This document shows, in pieces, positions 53,726 to 63,235 of a stretch of DNA of 64,000 nucleotides. A program made the position numbers and the translations under genes. A model generated the notes under the pieces. That model was not told the origin of the DNA. It searched no databases and saw only the letters and a list, made by a program, of their open reading frames with translations. The stretch lies in NCBI GenBank assembly GCA_002279065.1, contig NCKB01000004.1, positions 288,134-352,133 on the forward strand, read 5' to 3'. Source of the stretch: Lysobacterales bacterium 15-68-25 (GTDB lineage: Bacteria; Pseudomonadota; Gammaproteobacteria; Xanthomonadales; Rhodanobacteraceae). Every line of letters starts with the position of its first letter. The stretch's first letter is position 1.

Positions 53726-55129
53726 ATGACGCCTCTTGCCCCCATCACCACGGACAGCGCACCGCGCGGGGAGCCGCTCGCGCTGAGCAACCCGCCGCCG
53801 GTGGTCGCGGTGGCCAGGCACCCGACGCGCCGGCCCTACCTGCCGGTCCGGCTGAAGTTCGCTTTGACACTGATCGCCTCGTTCGCCTGGGCGGGATTCT
53901 CCCTCCACCTGGCGTCGCCCTGGATCCGCGACCTCGGTCGGCTGATCGGGCCGGTCGGCGCCCATCTGGTGATCTGGGGCGTGGCGATCCTGCCCGGCTT
54001 CATGAACGCCTTCCTGGTCGTCGGCCTGATGCTGGACCGCCGCCCGCCCCGCGTGTGGCAGGGCACTTTCCCCGGCGTCACCGTGCTGGTCGCGGCGTAC
54101 AACGAGGAGGCATCGATCCTCGCCACCATCCAGTCGCTGGCCCGTCAGGATTACCCCGGCCCGCTGCAGGTGGTGGTGATCAACGACGGCTCGACCGACG
54201 GCACCATGGTCAAGCTGGCCTCGGTGACCTACCCGTGGCTGACCGTGATCGACCTCGAGAAGAACGCCGGCAAGGCGAATGCCCTCAACCAGGGTCTGAA
54301 GATCGCGGCCCATCAGCTCACGATCACCCTGGACGGCGATTCCTACCTCTACAAGGGTGCGCTGCGCCACCTGGTCGGCCGCTTCCTCAGCGATCCGCCG
54401 AACACCGCCGCGGTGGCCGGCTCGGTGCTGGTACGCAACTCCCGCCTCAACCTGGTCACCCGCATCCAGGAGTGGGACTACTTCCACGGCATCGCGTCGA
54501 TCAAGCGGCTGCAGAGCCTGTTCCAGGGCACGCTGGTGGCGCAGGGCGCGTTCTCGCTGTATCGCACCGACGTGCTGCGCGAGGTGGGCGGCTGGCCCGA
54601 GTGCGTGGGCGAGGACATCGTGCTGACCTGGGCGATCCTCAAGGCCGGGCACCGCGTGGGCTACTGCGAGGACGCGATCACCTTCACCAACGCGCCGACC
54701 ACCTTCCGCCAGTTCATCCGCCAGCGCCAGCGCTGGTCGCGCGGGCTGATCGAGGCGTTCAAGACCCACGGCGGCCTGCTGCTCAAGCCGCGCATGAGCA
54801 CGGTCTTCGTGTGGTGGAACCTGCTGTTCCCCTACATGGATGTGGCCTACACCTTGTTCTTCATCCCCGGCATCGTGCTGGCACTGTTCGGCATCTACTG
54901 GATCGCCGGGCCGATGACCCTGCTGGTGCTGCCGATGGCCGGGCTGGTGAACTACCTGATGTTCTTCATCCAGTCGCACATGTTCCGCGCCCAGGGCCTG
55001 CGCGTGCGCCGCAATCCGCTGGGCTTCGTGGTCTATGCGCTGTTCTACGGCATCGTGCTGCAGCCGGGCTGCGTGCTGGGCTACCTCTCGGAAATGCTCA
55101 ACCTGCGCAAGCACTGGGGCACCAAGTGA
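53726..55129 (+). CDS. Processive GT2 glycosyltransferase, PgaC/XagB-like polysaccharide synthase
   Basis: A 467-residue membrane glycosyltransferase. Two N-terminal helices (~47-66, 77-104), a cytoplasmic GT2 domain (VTVLVAAYNEEASI, VVVINDGSTDGTM, TLDGDSYLY with the DxD, CVGEDIVLTW) and the QRQRW motif of processive enzymes (IRQRQRWSRG), then C-terminal helices. This is the PgaC/HmsR/IcaA layout, synthases of poly-beta-1,6-N-acetylglucosamine; Xanthomonas XagB is a similar enzyme. Its TGA overlaps the GTG start of an outer-membrane partner (GTGA). A sigma-54 promoter lies upstream. Confidence 0.9.
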   Translation: MTPLAPITTDSAPRGEPLALSNPPPVVAVARHPTRRPYLPVRLKFALTLIASFAWAGFSLHLASPWIRDLGRLIGPVGAHLVIWGVAILPGFMNAFLVVGLMLDRRPPRVWQGTFPGVTVLVAAYNEEASILATIQSLARQDYPGPLQVVVINDGSTDGTMVKLASVTYPWLTVIDLEKNAGKANALNQGLKIAAHQLTITLDGDSYLYKGALRHLVGRFLSDPPNTAAVAGSVLVRNSRLNLVTRIQEWDYFHGIASIKRLQSLFQGTLVAQGAFSLYRTDVLREVGGWPECVGEDIVLTWAILKAGHRVGYCEDAITFTNAPTTFRQFIRQRQRWSRGLIEAFKTHGGLLLKPRMSTVFVWWNLLFPYMDVAYTLFFIPGIVLALFGIYWIAGPMTLLVLPMAGLVNYLMFFIQSHMFRAQGLRVRRNPLGFVVYALFYGIVLQPGCVLGYLSEMLNLRKHWGTK

Positions 55130-56541
55130 AGTCGCTGCTTGCCGCCACGATCCTGCTCGCGCTGGCGCCGGCGGTGCATGCCCAGGCCGCCGATGCCGGC
55201 CAGGCCATCCGCGAGGCGCGCCATGCGCTGGAGACGAACGATCCGGCACGCGCCCGCACGCTGTTCGCGCAGGCATTGACGCTGTCCGCGCACCGGCCTG
55301 CCGACGCCTATGCCGCAGCCATCGGCCTGGGGCGGGCCGAACTGTGGCTGGGCCATGCGCCGGCAGGCGAGACGGCCTTCCGCCGGGCGCTGGACCTGGC
55401 TTCGAACGACGGTGAGCGCCGCACCGCGCGCACCGGCCTGGCGCAGGCGCTGAATGCCGAGGACCGTTACCGCGAAGCCTGGAAGCTCAACGCGGCCGAT
55501 GCCGCTGGCGACCCGCGGGCCACCCTGGAGCTGATGCGTTCGGCGCAGGCACTGGGCTGGCAGGACCGCACCCTCCCGGCCCTCGCCGCCACCGCGGCCC
55601 CCACCGGCACCGGCTACCTCGGCACCCACTTCGGCCTGCTCGCCGACGACATGCGCTACGCCACCAGCGCGCAGGTCCAGGGCGACACCAGCTACAGCCA
55701 CGACAATGAAGGCCTGGATGTGTGGAGCGTCGGAGCCAGCGCGCTCACGCCGCTGCGGGGCGACGACGCCCTCGCCCAGCGCTATGGCGTGACCGCGGAC
55801 ACCGTGCGCGTAAGCACCTCGGGCAACTCCCGTCATCTGCAGGAACTGGCCGGCGTCGGCCAGTGGCGTATCGGCGAGACGCAGAGCGCGGACCTGCGCC
55901 TTGGCCTCGGCCAGGCCGGCGGCTGGCAGTATCTGCAGGGCGCCGGTCACTGGACCGTGCAGCCGAACGACGACTTTGCCCTCAGTGCCGGCGCCGAGCG
56001 GGCGCCGTTGCTCACCGATGCGGCGATCGCGCGGCGCATCGCCTACGCCACCTACAGCGTCGGCGCCACGCTGCGCCCGACCGATCACCTCTACCTGCTG
56101 CCGACCGTGTTCCAGCAGCGGTTCACTGACGGCAACCACCGCGACGGCGGCGTGGCACGCCTGGTGGTCAGCCCCTTCGACGTCCGCGGCACCTCGGCAG
56201 CGCTGGGCGGCCAGATCGGCGTGCGGGTATTTCGCAGCAGTCAGCCGGGTGGCGGGATCTATTTCAATCCGCAGCATTACCGCGCGGTCACCGCCGGCCT
56301 GATCGGCGTGATGCGGCTGTCGCCGAAGTGGCGGCTGCGGGCGACCGCCGACGGCGGTCGGCAGACCACCGACGGCAACAGCGTCGGCATCTACACGCTG
56401 GACGTGTCGCTGGAAGGTCGCCTGCCGCACAACGGCCGACTGCAGCTGCACGTCATGCGCAGCTCGGCCGCATCGGTCAGCGGTGGCGGCAGCGGCTACT
56501 GGAACAACACGCTCGCCGTCTCGGTGAGCTATCCCCTTTGA
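55126..56541 (+). CDS. Exported TPR plus outer-membrane beta-barrel protein, PgaA/XagA-like
   Basis: A 471-residue protein with a signal peptide (residues 1-20), a TPR-type helical region (AGQAIREARHALETNDPARARTLFAQAL, ~22-150) and a C-terminal beta-barrel of alternating aromatic/polar strands ending in SVSYPL. In PgaA-type systems such a protein guides polymer through the outer membrane. It starts with GTG inside the synthase stop, so production of the pair is coupled. No PgaB-like deacetylase or PgaD is nearby, so the locus is a reduced two-gene version. The family is inferred from architecture and context. Confidence 0.75.
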   Translation: MKSLLAATILLALAPAVHAQAADAGQAIREARHALETNDPARARTLFAQALTLSAHRPADAYAAAIGLGRAELWLGHAPAGETAFRRALDLASNDGERRTARTGLAQALNAEDRYREAWKLNAADAAGDPRATLELMRSAQALGWQDRTLPALAATAAPTGTGYLGTHFGLLADDMRYATSAQVQGDTSYSHDNEGLDVWSVGASALTPLRGDDALAQRYGVTADTVRVSTSGNSRHLQELAGVGQWRIGETQSADLRLGLGQAGGWQYLQGAGHWTVQPNDDFALSAGAERAPLLTDAAIARRIAYATYSVGATLRPTDHLYLLPTVFQQRFTDGNHRDGGVARLVVSPFDVRGTSAALGGQIGVRVFRSSQPGGGIYFNPQHYRAVTAGLIGVMRLSPKWRLRATADGGRQTTDGNSVGIYTLDVSLEGRLPHNGRLQLHVMRSSAASVSGGGSGYWNNTLAVSVSYPL

Positions 56542-56605
56542 CCTGCGCGGGGGCGCACGGCGGGCCGGCTACAATGCCGGCCCGCTTCCTTTTCCAGGAT
56601 TGACC

Positions 56606-57028
56606 ATGCGTCGACTGCTCTGCCTGCTCCCGCTCCTGCTCGCCGCCTGCTCGTCGCAGCACGCCGCACCCGCCGCCGATATCCCCGCCATGCAGAGCAT
56701 CGACACCGTGGTCGGCACCGGCCCGGTGGCCAAGGCAGGCGATACGGTGGAGGTGAACTACACCGGCTGGCTTTACGACCCGAAGGCGCCCGACCACCAC
56801 GGCAAGAAGTTCGACGCCTCGCAGGACCACGGCAGCACCTTCACCTTCCCGCTCGGCGCGGGGCAGGTGATCAAGGGCTGGGACGAGGGCGTCGCCGGCA
56901 TGCACGTGGGCGGCAAGCGCACGCTGCTGATTCCTTCGTCGATGGGCTACGGCAGCCGCGGCGCGGGTGGGGTGATCCCGCCGAATGCCGCACTGGTGTT
57001 CGATGTGGAGCTGGTCAGCATCAAGTGA
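56606..57028 (+). CDS. FKBP-type peptidyl-prolyl isomerase lipoprotein
   Basis: A 140-residue lipoprotein (LLPLLLAACSS, lipid Cys ~15) with one FKBP domain (~30-140): VEVNYTGWLYD, FDASQDHGSTFTFPLGAGQVIKGWDEGVAGMHVGGKRTLLIPSSMGYGSRGAGGVIPPNAALVFDVELVSI. The catalytic pocket Tyr, Asp, Trp and Tyr are present. It helps fold envelope proteins. ATG 56606 follows AGGA at a good distance; a TTG two codons earlier is less likely. Confidence 0.93.
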   Translation: MRRLLCLLPLLLAACSSQHAAPAADIPAMQSIDTVVGTGPVAKAGDTVEVNYTGWLYDPKAPDHHGKKFDASQDHGSTFTFPLGAGQVIKGWDEGVAGMHVGGKRTLLIPSSMGYGSRGAGGVIPPNAALVFDVELVSIK

Positions 57029-57035
57029 CCCCAGC

Positions 57036-57060
57036 GGCCCCGGCCGATCCGGCCGGGGCC
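57036..57060 (+). terminator. Hairpin after FKBP gene
   Basis: A 10-bp GC stem (57036-57045 with 57051-57060) seven bases after the stop; no T run follows, so termination strength is uncertain. Confidence 0.6.
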
Positions 57061-57130
57061 ATGACTTCCTGCACGGTTGCCGCCGGGAGCGTCCCGCTAC
57101 GGTCAGGAGCTTTCCCCGCAAGGATTCACC

Positions 57131-58630
57131 GTGCGCCACGTACTTTCCTGCGCCCTGCTCGTCGCCCTGGCGGCCAGCGCCCCCGCCCTCGCCTTCTCCG
57201 CCGACCAGCCGGCCAAGCCCGACGCCACCGCGCCCGCGGACAAGGCCTTCCACCTGCCGCCGCTGCCGGCCGACGCGCACGTCACGCAGACCGCGCAGGT
57301 CGACGGCCGCACGCTGAAGTACACCGTCACCGTCGGTTCGCTGCCGGTGCGCGACGAGCAGGGCAAGATCACCGGCGAGGTGGTGTTCACCGCCTACACC
57401 ATGCCGGGCAAGGACCGCCCGGTGACGTTTGCGCTCAACGGCGGTCCGGGCGCGTCCTCGGTCTACCTCAACTTCGGCGCGATCGGCCCGAAGCGGGTGA
57501 ACTTCGGCGTGGAGGGCGCCAACCCGTCCGACCCGGCCACCCTGCACGACAACCCCGGCACCTGGCTCGGCTTCACCGACCTGGTCTTCATCGATCCGAT
57601 CGGCACCGGCTTCAGCCGCGCGCTGGTGGACGACAAGGAGGCCACCAAGCTCTTCTACAGCACCGACAACGACATCAAGTACCTGTCGCGCATCGTCTAC
57701 GACTGGCTGGTCAAGAACGGCCGCATGGACTCGCGCAAGTACCTGGTCGGCGAGAGCTACGGCGGCTTCCGCGGCCCGCGCATGACCGACTACCTGCAGA
57801 CCCAGCTCGGCGTGGCGGTCAATGGCCTGGTGCTGGTGTCACCCTACCTCGACCCGGCCGCGTCGGATGACGGAAGCGTCTCGCCGCTGCCGTGGATGCT
57901 GACCCTGCCCTCGATCGCCGCCGCGAACCTCGAGCGCCAGCACAAGCTCACCGCCGAGGCGATGGCACCGATCATCGACTACACCCGCGGCGAATACGCC
58001 ACCACGCTGATGCAGGGCCGCAGCAACCCCGACGCCACCGATGCGATGATCCGGAAGGTCACCGAACTGACCGGGCTCGATCCGCTGTTCGTCAAGCGCT
58101 CCGGCGGCCGTATCGAGACCCAGGCCTACCTGCGCGAGATCTATCGCGCCGAGGGCAAGCTGGGCAGCCGCTACGACTCCAACGTGACCGGCTGGGACCC
58201 GTTCCCGACCGCGCCGCAGCAGGAAACCGGCGATCCGATCCTCAAGAGCATCATCGCGCCGACCACCACCGCGATGGTCAACTTCGTCACCCGGACGGTG
58301 GGCTGGAAGATCGACGCGCGGTACTACGCGCTGAGTTACCAGGTGAACCGCCTGTGGCACCAGGACAAGGACGCCAACCGCGGCTCGGTGAACGAATTGC
58401 GCGAGTCGGTCGCCAACGACCCGGGCCTGCGCGTGCTGATCGCGCACGGCTGGGACGACCTGTCCTGCCCGTTCATGGCTTCGGTGCTGATCGTCGACCA
58501 GATGCCGGCGATGGGCGACCCGACCCGCGTCCAGGTGAAGGAGTACCCCGGCGGCCACATGTTCTATGCCCGCCCGGACAGCCAGCGCGACCTGCGCAAC
58601 GACGTGGAGAAGCTCTACGGCGTGAAGTAA
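57131..58630 (+). CDS. Exported S10 family serine carboxypeptidase
   Basis: A 499-residue S10 peptidase with a signal peptide (~1-22). The catalytic Ser209 lies in VGESYGGFRG, the Asp in AHGWDDLSCPF and the His in EYPGGHMFY; the oxyanion segment is ALNGGPGASSVY. The family cleaves C-terminal residues at acidic pH and is typical of Xanthomonadaceae secretomes. Start: GTG 57131, preceded by AAGGA with seven bases between. Confidence 0.93.
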   Translation: MRHVLSCALLVALAASAPALAFSADQPAKPDATAPADKAFHLPPLPADAHVTQTAQVDGRTLKYTVTVGSLPVRDEQGKITGEVVFTAYTMPGKDRPVTFALNGGPGASSVYLNFGAIGPKRVNFGVEGANPSDPATLHDNPGTWLGFTDLVFIDPIGTGFSRALVDDKEATKLFYSTDNDIKYLSRIVYDWLVKNGRMDSRKYLVGESYGGFRGPRMTDYLQTQLGVAVNGLVLVSPYLDPAASDDGSVSPLPWMLTLPSIAAANLERQHKLTAEAMAPIIDYTRGEYATTLMQGRSNPDATDAMIRKVTELTGLDPLFVKRSGGRIETQAYLREIYRAEGKLGSRYDSNVTGWDPFPTAPQQETGDPILKSIIAPTTTAMVNFVTRTVGWKIDARYYALSYQVNRLWHQDKDANRGSVNELRESVANDPGLRVLIAHGWDDLSCPFMASVLIVDQMPAMGDPTRVQVKEYPGGHMFYARPDSQRDLRNDVEKLYGVK

Positions 58631-58653
58631 GCGCTGCCGAGCGGTACCTCGAG

Positions 58654-58683
58654 CGGCCCGTCGGGTAACCGGCGGGCCGTTTG
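58654..58683 (+). terminator. Intrinsic terminator after S10 peptidase gene
   Basis: An 11-bp stem with one T-G wobble (58654-58664 with 58669-58679), GTAA loop, followed by TTT. Confidence 0.8.
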
Positions 58684-58733
58684 CGTCGTATGGACGCTGT
58701 CGCGGCCGTGGCCGCCCACACCTGCGAGCCGTC

Positions 58734-59267
58734 ATGCGCCGTTCCGTTCTCCGCCTGCTGTCCGTCCCCCTGGCCGCCTTCGCCACGGTGACCGTGTTGC
58801 CCGCCTGCGCAGCGCAGGCACCGCGCGTCGGCGACAGCGCCCCGGCCTTCACCGGCGTCACCCGCTGGATCAACTCCGCCCCACTCAGCACCGAAGGCCT
58901 GCGCGGCAAGGTGGTGCTGGTCGATTTCTGGACCTTCGAATGCATCAACTGCCTGCACGCACTGCCGCAGGTGAAGGCGCTGGATGCGAAATACCGCGAC
59001 CAGGGCCTGGTCGTCGTGGGCGTGCACACGCCGGAGCTGGCCGCCGAGCGCGACACCGGCAACCTGCTCGCCGCGGTCAAGCGCCTTGGCATCACCTATC
59101 CGGTGGCGCAGGACAACGACTACGCCACCTGGAACGCCTGGCACAACCAATACTGGCCGGCGCAGTACGTGATCGACCGCCAAGGCCGCGTGGTCTACAC
59201 CCACATCGGCGAAGGCGGGTACGACGAGATCCAGAACGCGGTGCGCCGGGCCCTCGCAGCGCGCTGA
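58734..59267 (+). CDS. Exported TlpA/DipZ-type thioredoxin-fold protein
   Basis: A 177-residue protein with a hydrophobic N-terminus ending LPACAA, consistent with a lipoprotein or signal peptide (Cys ~25), and a TlpA-like thioredoxin domain. The redox pair is Cys70-Ile-Asn-Cys73 (FWTFECINCLHALPQ), the CINC form shared with the C-terminal domain of DipZ. The cis-Pro is in NQYWPAQYVIDRQG. It is expected to reduce disulfides in the periplasm. trxC is 91 bases downstream on the same strand. Confidence 0.88.
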   Translation: MRRSVLRLLSVPLAAFATVTVLPACAAQAPRVGDSAPAFTGVTRWINSAPLSTEGLRGKVVLVDFWTFECINCLHALPQVKALDAKYRDQGLVVVGVHTPELAAERDTGNLLAAVKRLGITYPVAQDNDYATWNAWHNQYWPAQYVIDRQGRVVYTHIGEGGYDEIQNAVRRALAAR

Positions 59268-59358
59268 ATCGCCGCAGCCCCCTGCCGGCACGGGGGACTT
59301 GTGCTGGCCGCGTCGGCCATCATCTTGGCGCTCAGCCTCCTTTGAAGCCGGACATCCC

Positions 59359-59796
59359 ATGAATTCACCGCTCGCCGTCCCCTGCCCGCACTGCAGCGCC
59401 CTCAACCGCGTGCCGGCCGAACGCCTGGACCAGCACCCAAACTGCGGCCGCTGCCACCAGCCCCTGTTCGGCGGCCACCCGCTGGAGCTGACCACCGCCA
59501 ATTTCGACGCCGTCGCCGGCCGCGGCGACCTGCCGGTGCTGGTCGACTTCTGGGCCACCTGGTGCGGCCCCTGCATGGGCTTCGCGCCGGTGTTCGCCGC
59601 CGCGGCGCGCGAGTTCGAACCACGCCTGCGCTTGGCCAAGGTGGACACCGACGCCCAGCGAGCGCTGGCCCAGCGCTTCGGCATCCGCAGCATCCCGACC
59701 TTGGTGCTGCTGCGCGAAGGCCGCGAGATCGCCCGCCAGGCCGGCGCGCTCAACGCCGGCCAGCTGCGCCAGTTCGTGGCGCAGTCGCTGCGCTGA
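59359..59796 (+). CDS. trxC: Thioredoxin 2 (zinc-finger thioredoxin)
   Basis: A 145-residue TrxC. The N-terminal zinc site has Cys9/Cys12 (CPHC) and Cys29/Cys32 (CGRC). The thioredoxin domain holds the active site WCGPC with Cys69/Cys72 (VDFWATWCGPCMGF), and the cis-proline in RSIPTLVLLREG. The zinc module is the usual difference from TrxA and is thought to tune oxidative-stress response. ATG 59359. After it, 59797-60037 holds no gene I can support. Confidence 0.95.
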   Translation: MNSPLAVPCPHCSALNRVPAERLDQHPNCGRCHQPLFGGHPLELTTANFDAVAGRGDLPVLVDFWATWCGPCMGFAPVFAAAAREFEPRLRLAKVDTDAQRALAQRFGIRSIPTLVLLREGREIARQAGALNAGQLRQFVAQSLR

Positions 59797-60037
59797 GGCA
59801 TTGGGCACAACCGGGCGCCCCCTCCGGCGATCCTCGCCCTGCCGCCAGATGGCCGCGGTGCGCCATCGGACCTTCGTCCCTCGGCAGCTCCGGGTGAGGC
59901 GCAGATGAGTCAGGCTCGAACGTGTTGATCGCAGGCCTGCTGCCAGGCTGCGCCTCGCCTGGGCTTCGCCCCCCGTCCGACCGCCGGACGCCGGCATCGG
60001 GCGCGTTGCGTATGGGGGGCGCCGGCTGACGGCTACG

Positions 60038-61600
60038 TCACGAACTGCACGACAGCATCGAGCAACCCGCCTTTTCCTTCGCCCAGTCCGGCCGCTTGCG
60101 CGCATAGCGCTCACGCCCCGGCTGGTCGTCGTAGGGGCGACGCATCACGTCCAGCAGCGTGTGCACGCCGGACAGGTCGCCCTGCGTCGCCAGGTCGATC
60201 GCTTCCTGCGCCAGATAGTTGCGCAGTACGTAGCGCGGGTTGGCCAGGCGCATGCGCTCGCGCCGCTGGGCCGGCAACTGCGCGTCCTCACCCAGCCGCT
60301 TCGCATAGCGCGCCAGCCAGTCGCGCAGCGCACCGTCGAAGCGCTCGCGCAGGCTGGCGTCATAGAACGCTTCCTCCATCGCCGCCGACGGCAGCGGCCG
60401 GGCCGGATCGAAGTCCAGCAGTGCGCGGTAGAACAGCGTCATGTCCACCTGTGCCTGCGCCATCAGCGTGTGCAGCTGGCCGTGCAGCGCGTCGTCCTCG
60501 CTGCGCGGCTCGTCCAGGCCCAGCTTGTCGGCCTGCATCCGGCGCTCGGCGGTGGCGTAGGTGCTGGCGTACCAGTCCAGCCCAGCCTGCAGCGGCTCGG
60601 TGCCGGCGAACAGCGGCGACAGCGCCGAGGCCAGCCGCGACAGGTTCCACCATGCCACCTGCATCTGCTGGCCGAAACGGTAGCGGCGGCGGCCGGCGTC
60701 GGTGGTGTTGGGCGTCCAGTCCGGGTCGTAGTTGTCGATCCAGCCGTAGGGACCGTAGTCGATGGTCAGCCCGAGGATGGACAGGTTGTCGGTGTTCATC
60801 ACGCCGTGCACGAAGCCCACCCGCATCCAGTGCGCGATGGTCTGCGCGGTGCGTTCGCACACCTCGCCGAACCACTCGGCGTACAGCGCCTCGCCCGAGC
60901 CTTGCAGGTGGGGGAAATCGCGGCGGATGGTGAAGTCCACCAGCTGCCGCAGCAGCGCATGGTCGCCCCGCGCGTACGGCAACTCGAAATGCCCGAGCCG
61001 GATGAACGACGGCGCCACCCGGCACACCACTGCACCGGGCTCGAACTCGGGATGGCCGTCGTAGAACATGTCGCGCAGCACGGTCTCGCCGGTGCCAACC
61101 AGGCTCAGCGCGCGCGTGGTCGGCACGCCCAGATGGTGCATCGCCTCGCTGCACAGGAACTCGCGGATCGACGAGCGCAGCACCGCCCTGCCGTCCGCCG
61201 TACGCGAATACGGCGTCGGCCCCGCGCCCTTGAGCTGCAGCTCCCAGCGCTCGCCCTTCGCCGTCACCACCTCGCCCAGCGAGATCGCCCGGCCATCGCC
61301 CAGTTGTCCCGCCCAGTTGCCGAACTGGTGCCCACCGTAGTTGCTGGCCCAGGGCTGCATGCCTTCCAGCAGCCGGTTGCCGCCGAACACCTCGGCGAAC
61401 CACGGCGCCGTCACATCCGCTTCGCTGAAACCCAGCGTCTGAGCCATCTCCGCCGAGTGCGCCAGCAAGCGCGGAGCGGCCACCGGGGTTGGATCGACGC
61501 GCGAATACAGCGCGCCCTCAACCTGGCGTCGCCGTGGCCCCGTCTCGGAATCGCCGCGCAGTTCGCGCAGGAAGGTGTTGTCGAAGTTCAGTGCGGTCAT
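60038..61600 (-). CDS. selO: Protein adenylyltransferase SelO
   Basis: A 520-residue SelO/YdiU pseudokinase-fold enzyme that transfers AMP to proteins. Conserved pieces: [85 protein letters not shown] (flipped catalytic loop with Asn and Asp) and [15 protein letters not shown]. The C-terminus carries two cysteines (Cys-x-x-x-x-Cys-Ser-Ser), the position where eukaryotic SelO has selenocysteine. In E. coli SelO responds to oxidative stress. Divergent from the DUF1415 gene. Confidence 0.95.
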   Translation of the reverse strand: MTALNFDNTFLRELRGDSETGPRRRQVEGALYSRVDPTPVAAPRLLAHSAEMAQTLGFSEADVTAPWFAEVFGGNRLLEGMQPWASNYGGHQFGNWAGQLGDGRAISLGEVVTAKGERWELQLKGAGPTPYSRTADGRAVLRSSIREFLCSEAMHHLGVPTTRALSLVGTGETVLRDMFYDGHPEFEPGAVVCRVAPSFIRLGHFELPYARGDHALLRQLVDFTIRRDFPHLQGSGEALYAEWFGEVCERTAQTIAHWMRVGFVHGVMNTDNLSILGLTIDYGPYGWIDNYDPDWTPNTTDAGRRRYRFGQQMQVAWWNLSRLASALSPLFAGTEPLQAGLDWYASTYATAERRMQADKLGLDEPRSEDDALHGQLHTLMAQAQVDMTLFYRALLDFDPARPLPSAAMEEAFYDASLRERFDGALRDWLARYAKRLGEDAQLPAQRRERMRLANPRYVLRNYLAQEAIDLATQGDLSGVHTLLDVMRRPYDDQPGRERYARKRPDWAKEKAGCSMLSCSS

Positions 61601-61695
61601 GCCGGGATGGTTGAGGCGACATCGGGCACATGCAAGCGCCCGCGCCTCCACCGCCGGGCCGCTATAGTCGCCGCCCCACCCACGGAATTCCCGCC

Positions 61696-62283
61696 ATGTC
61701 CGATGCCTCCCCCTTCATCACCGCCGGCCTGACACCGGAAGATACGCCCTACATCGAAGCGACGAAGCGCTGGGTGGAGCGGGCCGTGGTGGGGCTGAAC
61801 CTGTGCCCGTTCGCGCGGGCGCCGTTCATCCAGGGCCGCATCCGCTATGCGGTGAGTCACGCCCGCGACACCGACGCCCTGCTCGACGACCTCTGCGGCG
61901 AGCTGCAGAGCCTGGCCGCGGCCGACGCCGCCGAGTGCGAAACCACGTTGCTGATCCACCCACACGTGCTGGGCGATTTCCTCGACTACAACGACTTCCT
62001 CGACGTCGCCGATGCCGCGGTGGAGACGCTCAAGCTCGACGGCGTGCTGCAGGTCGCCAGCTTCCACCCGCACTACCAGTTCGCCGACACAGCCCCCGAG
62101 GACGTGGAGAACGCCAGCAACCGCTCGCCCTTCCCCACTCTGCACCTGCTGCGCGAAGCCAGCGTGGAACGCGCCGCCGACGCTATGAGCGACCCGGACG
62201 AGATCTACCGCCGCAACATCGACACCCTGCGCAGGCTGGGGCGCGAGGGGTGGGAAAAGCTGGGTGTGGGAAGCGGCGACTGA
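61696..62283 (+). CDS. DUF1415 family protein
   Basis: A 195-residue DUF1415 protein: [32 protein letters not shown] at the start, [27 protein letters not shown] and [39 protein letters not shown], the family's most conserved part. Function unknown; the conserved Cys, His and Asn residues suggest an enzyme. It is the last ordinary gene before the cassette array. Confidence 0.9.
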   Translation: MSDASPFITAGLTPEDTPYIEATKRWVERAVVGLNLCPFARAPFIQGRIRYAVSHARDTDALLDDLCGELQSLAAADAAECETTLLIHPHVLGDFLDYNDFLDVADAAVETLKLDGVLQVASFHPHYQFADTAPEDVENASNRSPFPTLHLLREASVERAADAMSDPDEIYRRNIDTLRRLGREGWEKLGVGSGD

Positions 62284-62289
62284 GTCGGA

Positions 62290-62326
62290 TCGGGGCGTGC
62301 GCGCTCAAGCGCAGGCCGCGTTATGA
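62290..62326 (-). repeat. Degenerate attC-like end of the last cassette
   Basis: Downstream of the last cassette gene the plus strand reads GTTATGA (62320-62326), a weak match to the GTTRRRY core, next to CTCAAGC. The other core is not clear. It may be the decayed final attC of the array. Confidence 0.35.
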
Positions 62327-62345
62327 CATTCAGCAATCTCCAGGA

Positions 62346-62780
62346 TCAGGCCGCGCCGCCATGCGGCGTGCGCCCCGACGAGTCGCCGGTTCCCTCCCGG
62401 CCGGACCACATCGCAGGCGCCACGGCGAAAAAGAAGAGCGACGCGAGATACACGCTGCCAGAGACCGGATCGCGCGAAGCAATGTACTGGCCAGGTGATC
62501 GGGCACCGAGAAAATAGGCCACGCACAGCTCCGCCCCGACCAGCAGGACAAAGCCGACTACACCGGCGAGCAGTCGCCGCGCGCGCCCCAGATCCATGTG
62601 GCGATGGGCCAACCTCCGGGAGGCCCAGACAATCACCGCGAGCATCACCGGCGTCTCCAGCAGCTCAGCGATGCGGACGCCGAAGACCGGCACAAGCAGC
62701 GGAATGCGTATGAACGCCAGAGCGAACCCGGCGCCGAACACCAGCAGGAAGTAGACCAGCCCTGCCTTGAAGATGCGCAT
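62346..62780 (-). CDS. Cassette gene D: conserved four-helix membrane protein
   Basis: A 144-residue protein with four hydrophobic segments (~5-22, 38-55, 69-90, 110-130). The first half (KAGLVYFLLVFGAGFALAFIRIPLLVP, then RIAELLETPVMLAVIVWASRRLAHR) resembles a widely distributed small membrane protein of proteobacteria without known role. Start ATG at 62780. It is flanked by attC-like sequences on the 5' (62796-62848) and, weakly, the 3' side, so it looks like the last cassette of an integron array. Confidence 0.7.
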   Translation of the reverse strand: MRIFKAGLVYFLLVFGAGFALAFIRIPLLVPVFGVRIAELLETPVMLAVIVWASRRLAHRHMDLGRARRLLAGVVGFVLLVGAELCVAYFLGARSPGQYIASRDPVSGSVYLASLFFFAVAPAMWSGREGTGDSSGRTPHGGAA

Positions 62781-62795
62781 GAATTCGCCTGCGGA

Positions 62796-62848
62796 GTCTG
62801 ACGATGGGGTCAAGCAGCGCGGTGCGTGCGCCTGGAGGAATGCTAGGC
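62796..62848 (-). repeat. attC-like site between cassette C and D
   Basis: A degenerate attC: GTCTGAC (62796-62802) and GCTAGGC (62842-62848) mark the outer cores, each one base from the GTTRRRY/RYYYAAC pattern, with the ACGATGGGGTCAAGC inner sequence similar to the ACGCTTGAGTTAAGC of the better site at 63548. The stop codon of cassette C is inside the right core, as is normal for gene cassettes. Confidence 0.55.
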
Positions 62849-63163
62849 GTACAGGAACAACAACGCCACAGACACGACCCCGGCCAGCAGAGGAAAGGCA
62901 ATGAACACCAACTCCAGCGTCCGGAATCTGGAACGGGGTGAAGGCAGCTTGCGGAAGGAGGCGAGAGCGAAGGCGCTGGCGACCAACGAGAGCGTGGCGG
63001 AAAGCAGCAGACCGAAAATAATGATGCCCATGGCGGCATTGCCGCAGGCGAACGCGTGAGCCGCACGCTGGGCCTGCGCATCCCGCTGTAGGGCGAACGA
63101 TGTCCAAAGCGGCACGCCGACATAAGCAAGTGATGCGATGAGCAAGGATGCTTTACGAATCAT
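62843..63163 (-). CDS. Cassette gene C: three-helix membrane protein
   Basis: A 106-residue protein with hydrophobic segments at ~5-23, 42-66 and 83-104 and a basic cytoplasmic loop (FRKLPSPRSRFR). No family recognised. Lower GC and different codon use than the upstream genes. Its TAG stop lies within an attC-like core and another attC-like site (63165-63222) precedes its ATG by one base, the compact layout of an integron cassette without its own promoter. Confidence 0.65.
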   Translation of the reverse strand: MIRKASLLIASLAYVGVPLWTSFALQRDAQAQRAAHAFACGNAAMGIIIFGLLLSATLSLVASAFALASFRKLPSPRSRFRTLELVFIAFPLLAGVVSVALLFLYA

Positions 63164-63164
63164 T

Positions 63165-63222
63165 GCTGTAACGCAAAGGTGAGCGGAGACGGAACGCCGT
63201 CCGCTTGATCGCGGCGTTGGAC
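63165..63222 (-). repeat. attC site between cassette B and C
   Basis: 58 bases. The right core GTTGGAC (63216-63222) fits GTTRRRY exactly; the left core is CTGTAAC. The arms AGCGGAGACGG (63182-63192) and CCGTCCGCT (63197-63205) pair with two unpaired bases, the imperfect hairpin with extrahelical bases that IntI recognises. Confidence 0.7.
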
Positions 63223-63235
63223 ACGCCGATGCACA

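Noticed and set aside
59797..60037. Possible gene between trxC and selO
   Set aside because: Open frames exist on both strands, but none has a ribosome site or protein-like composition.
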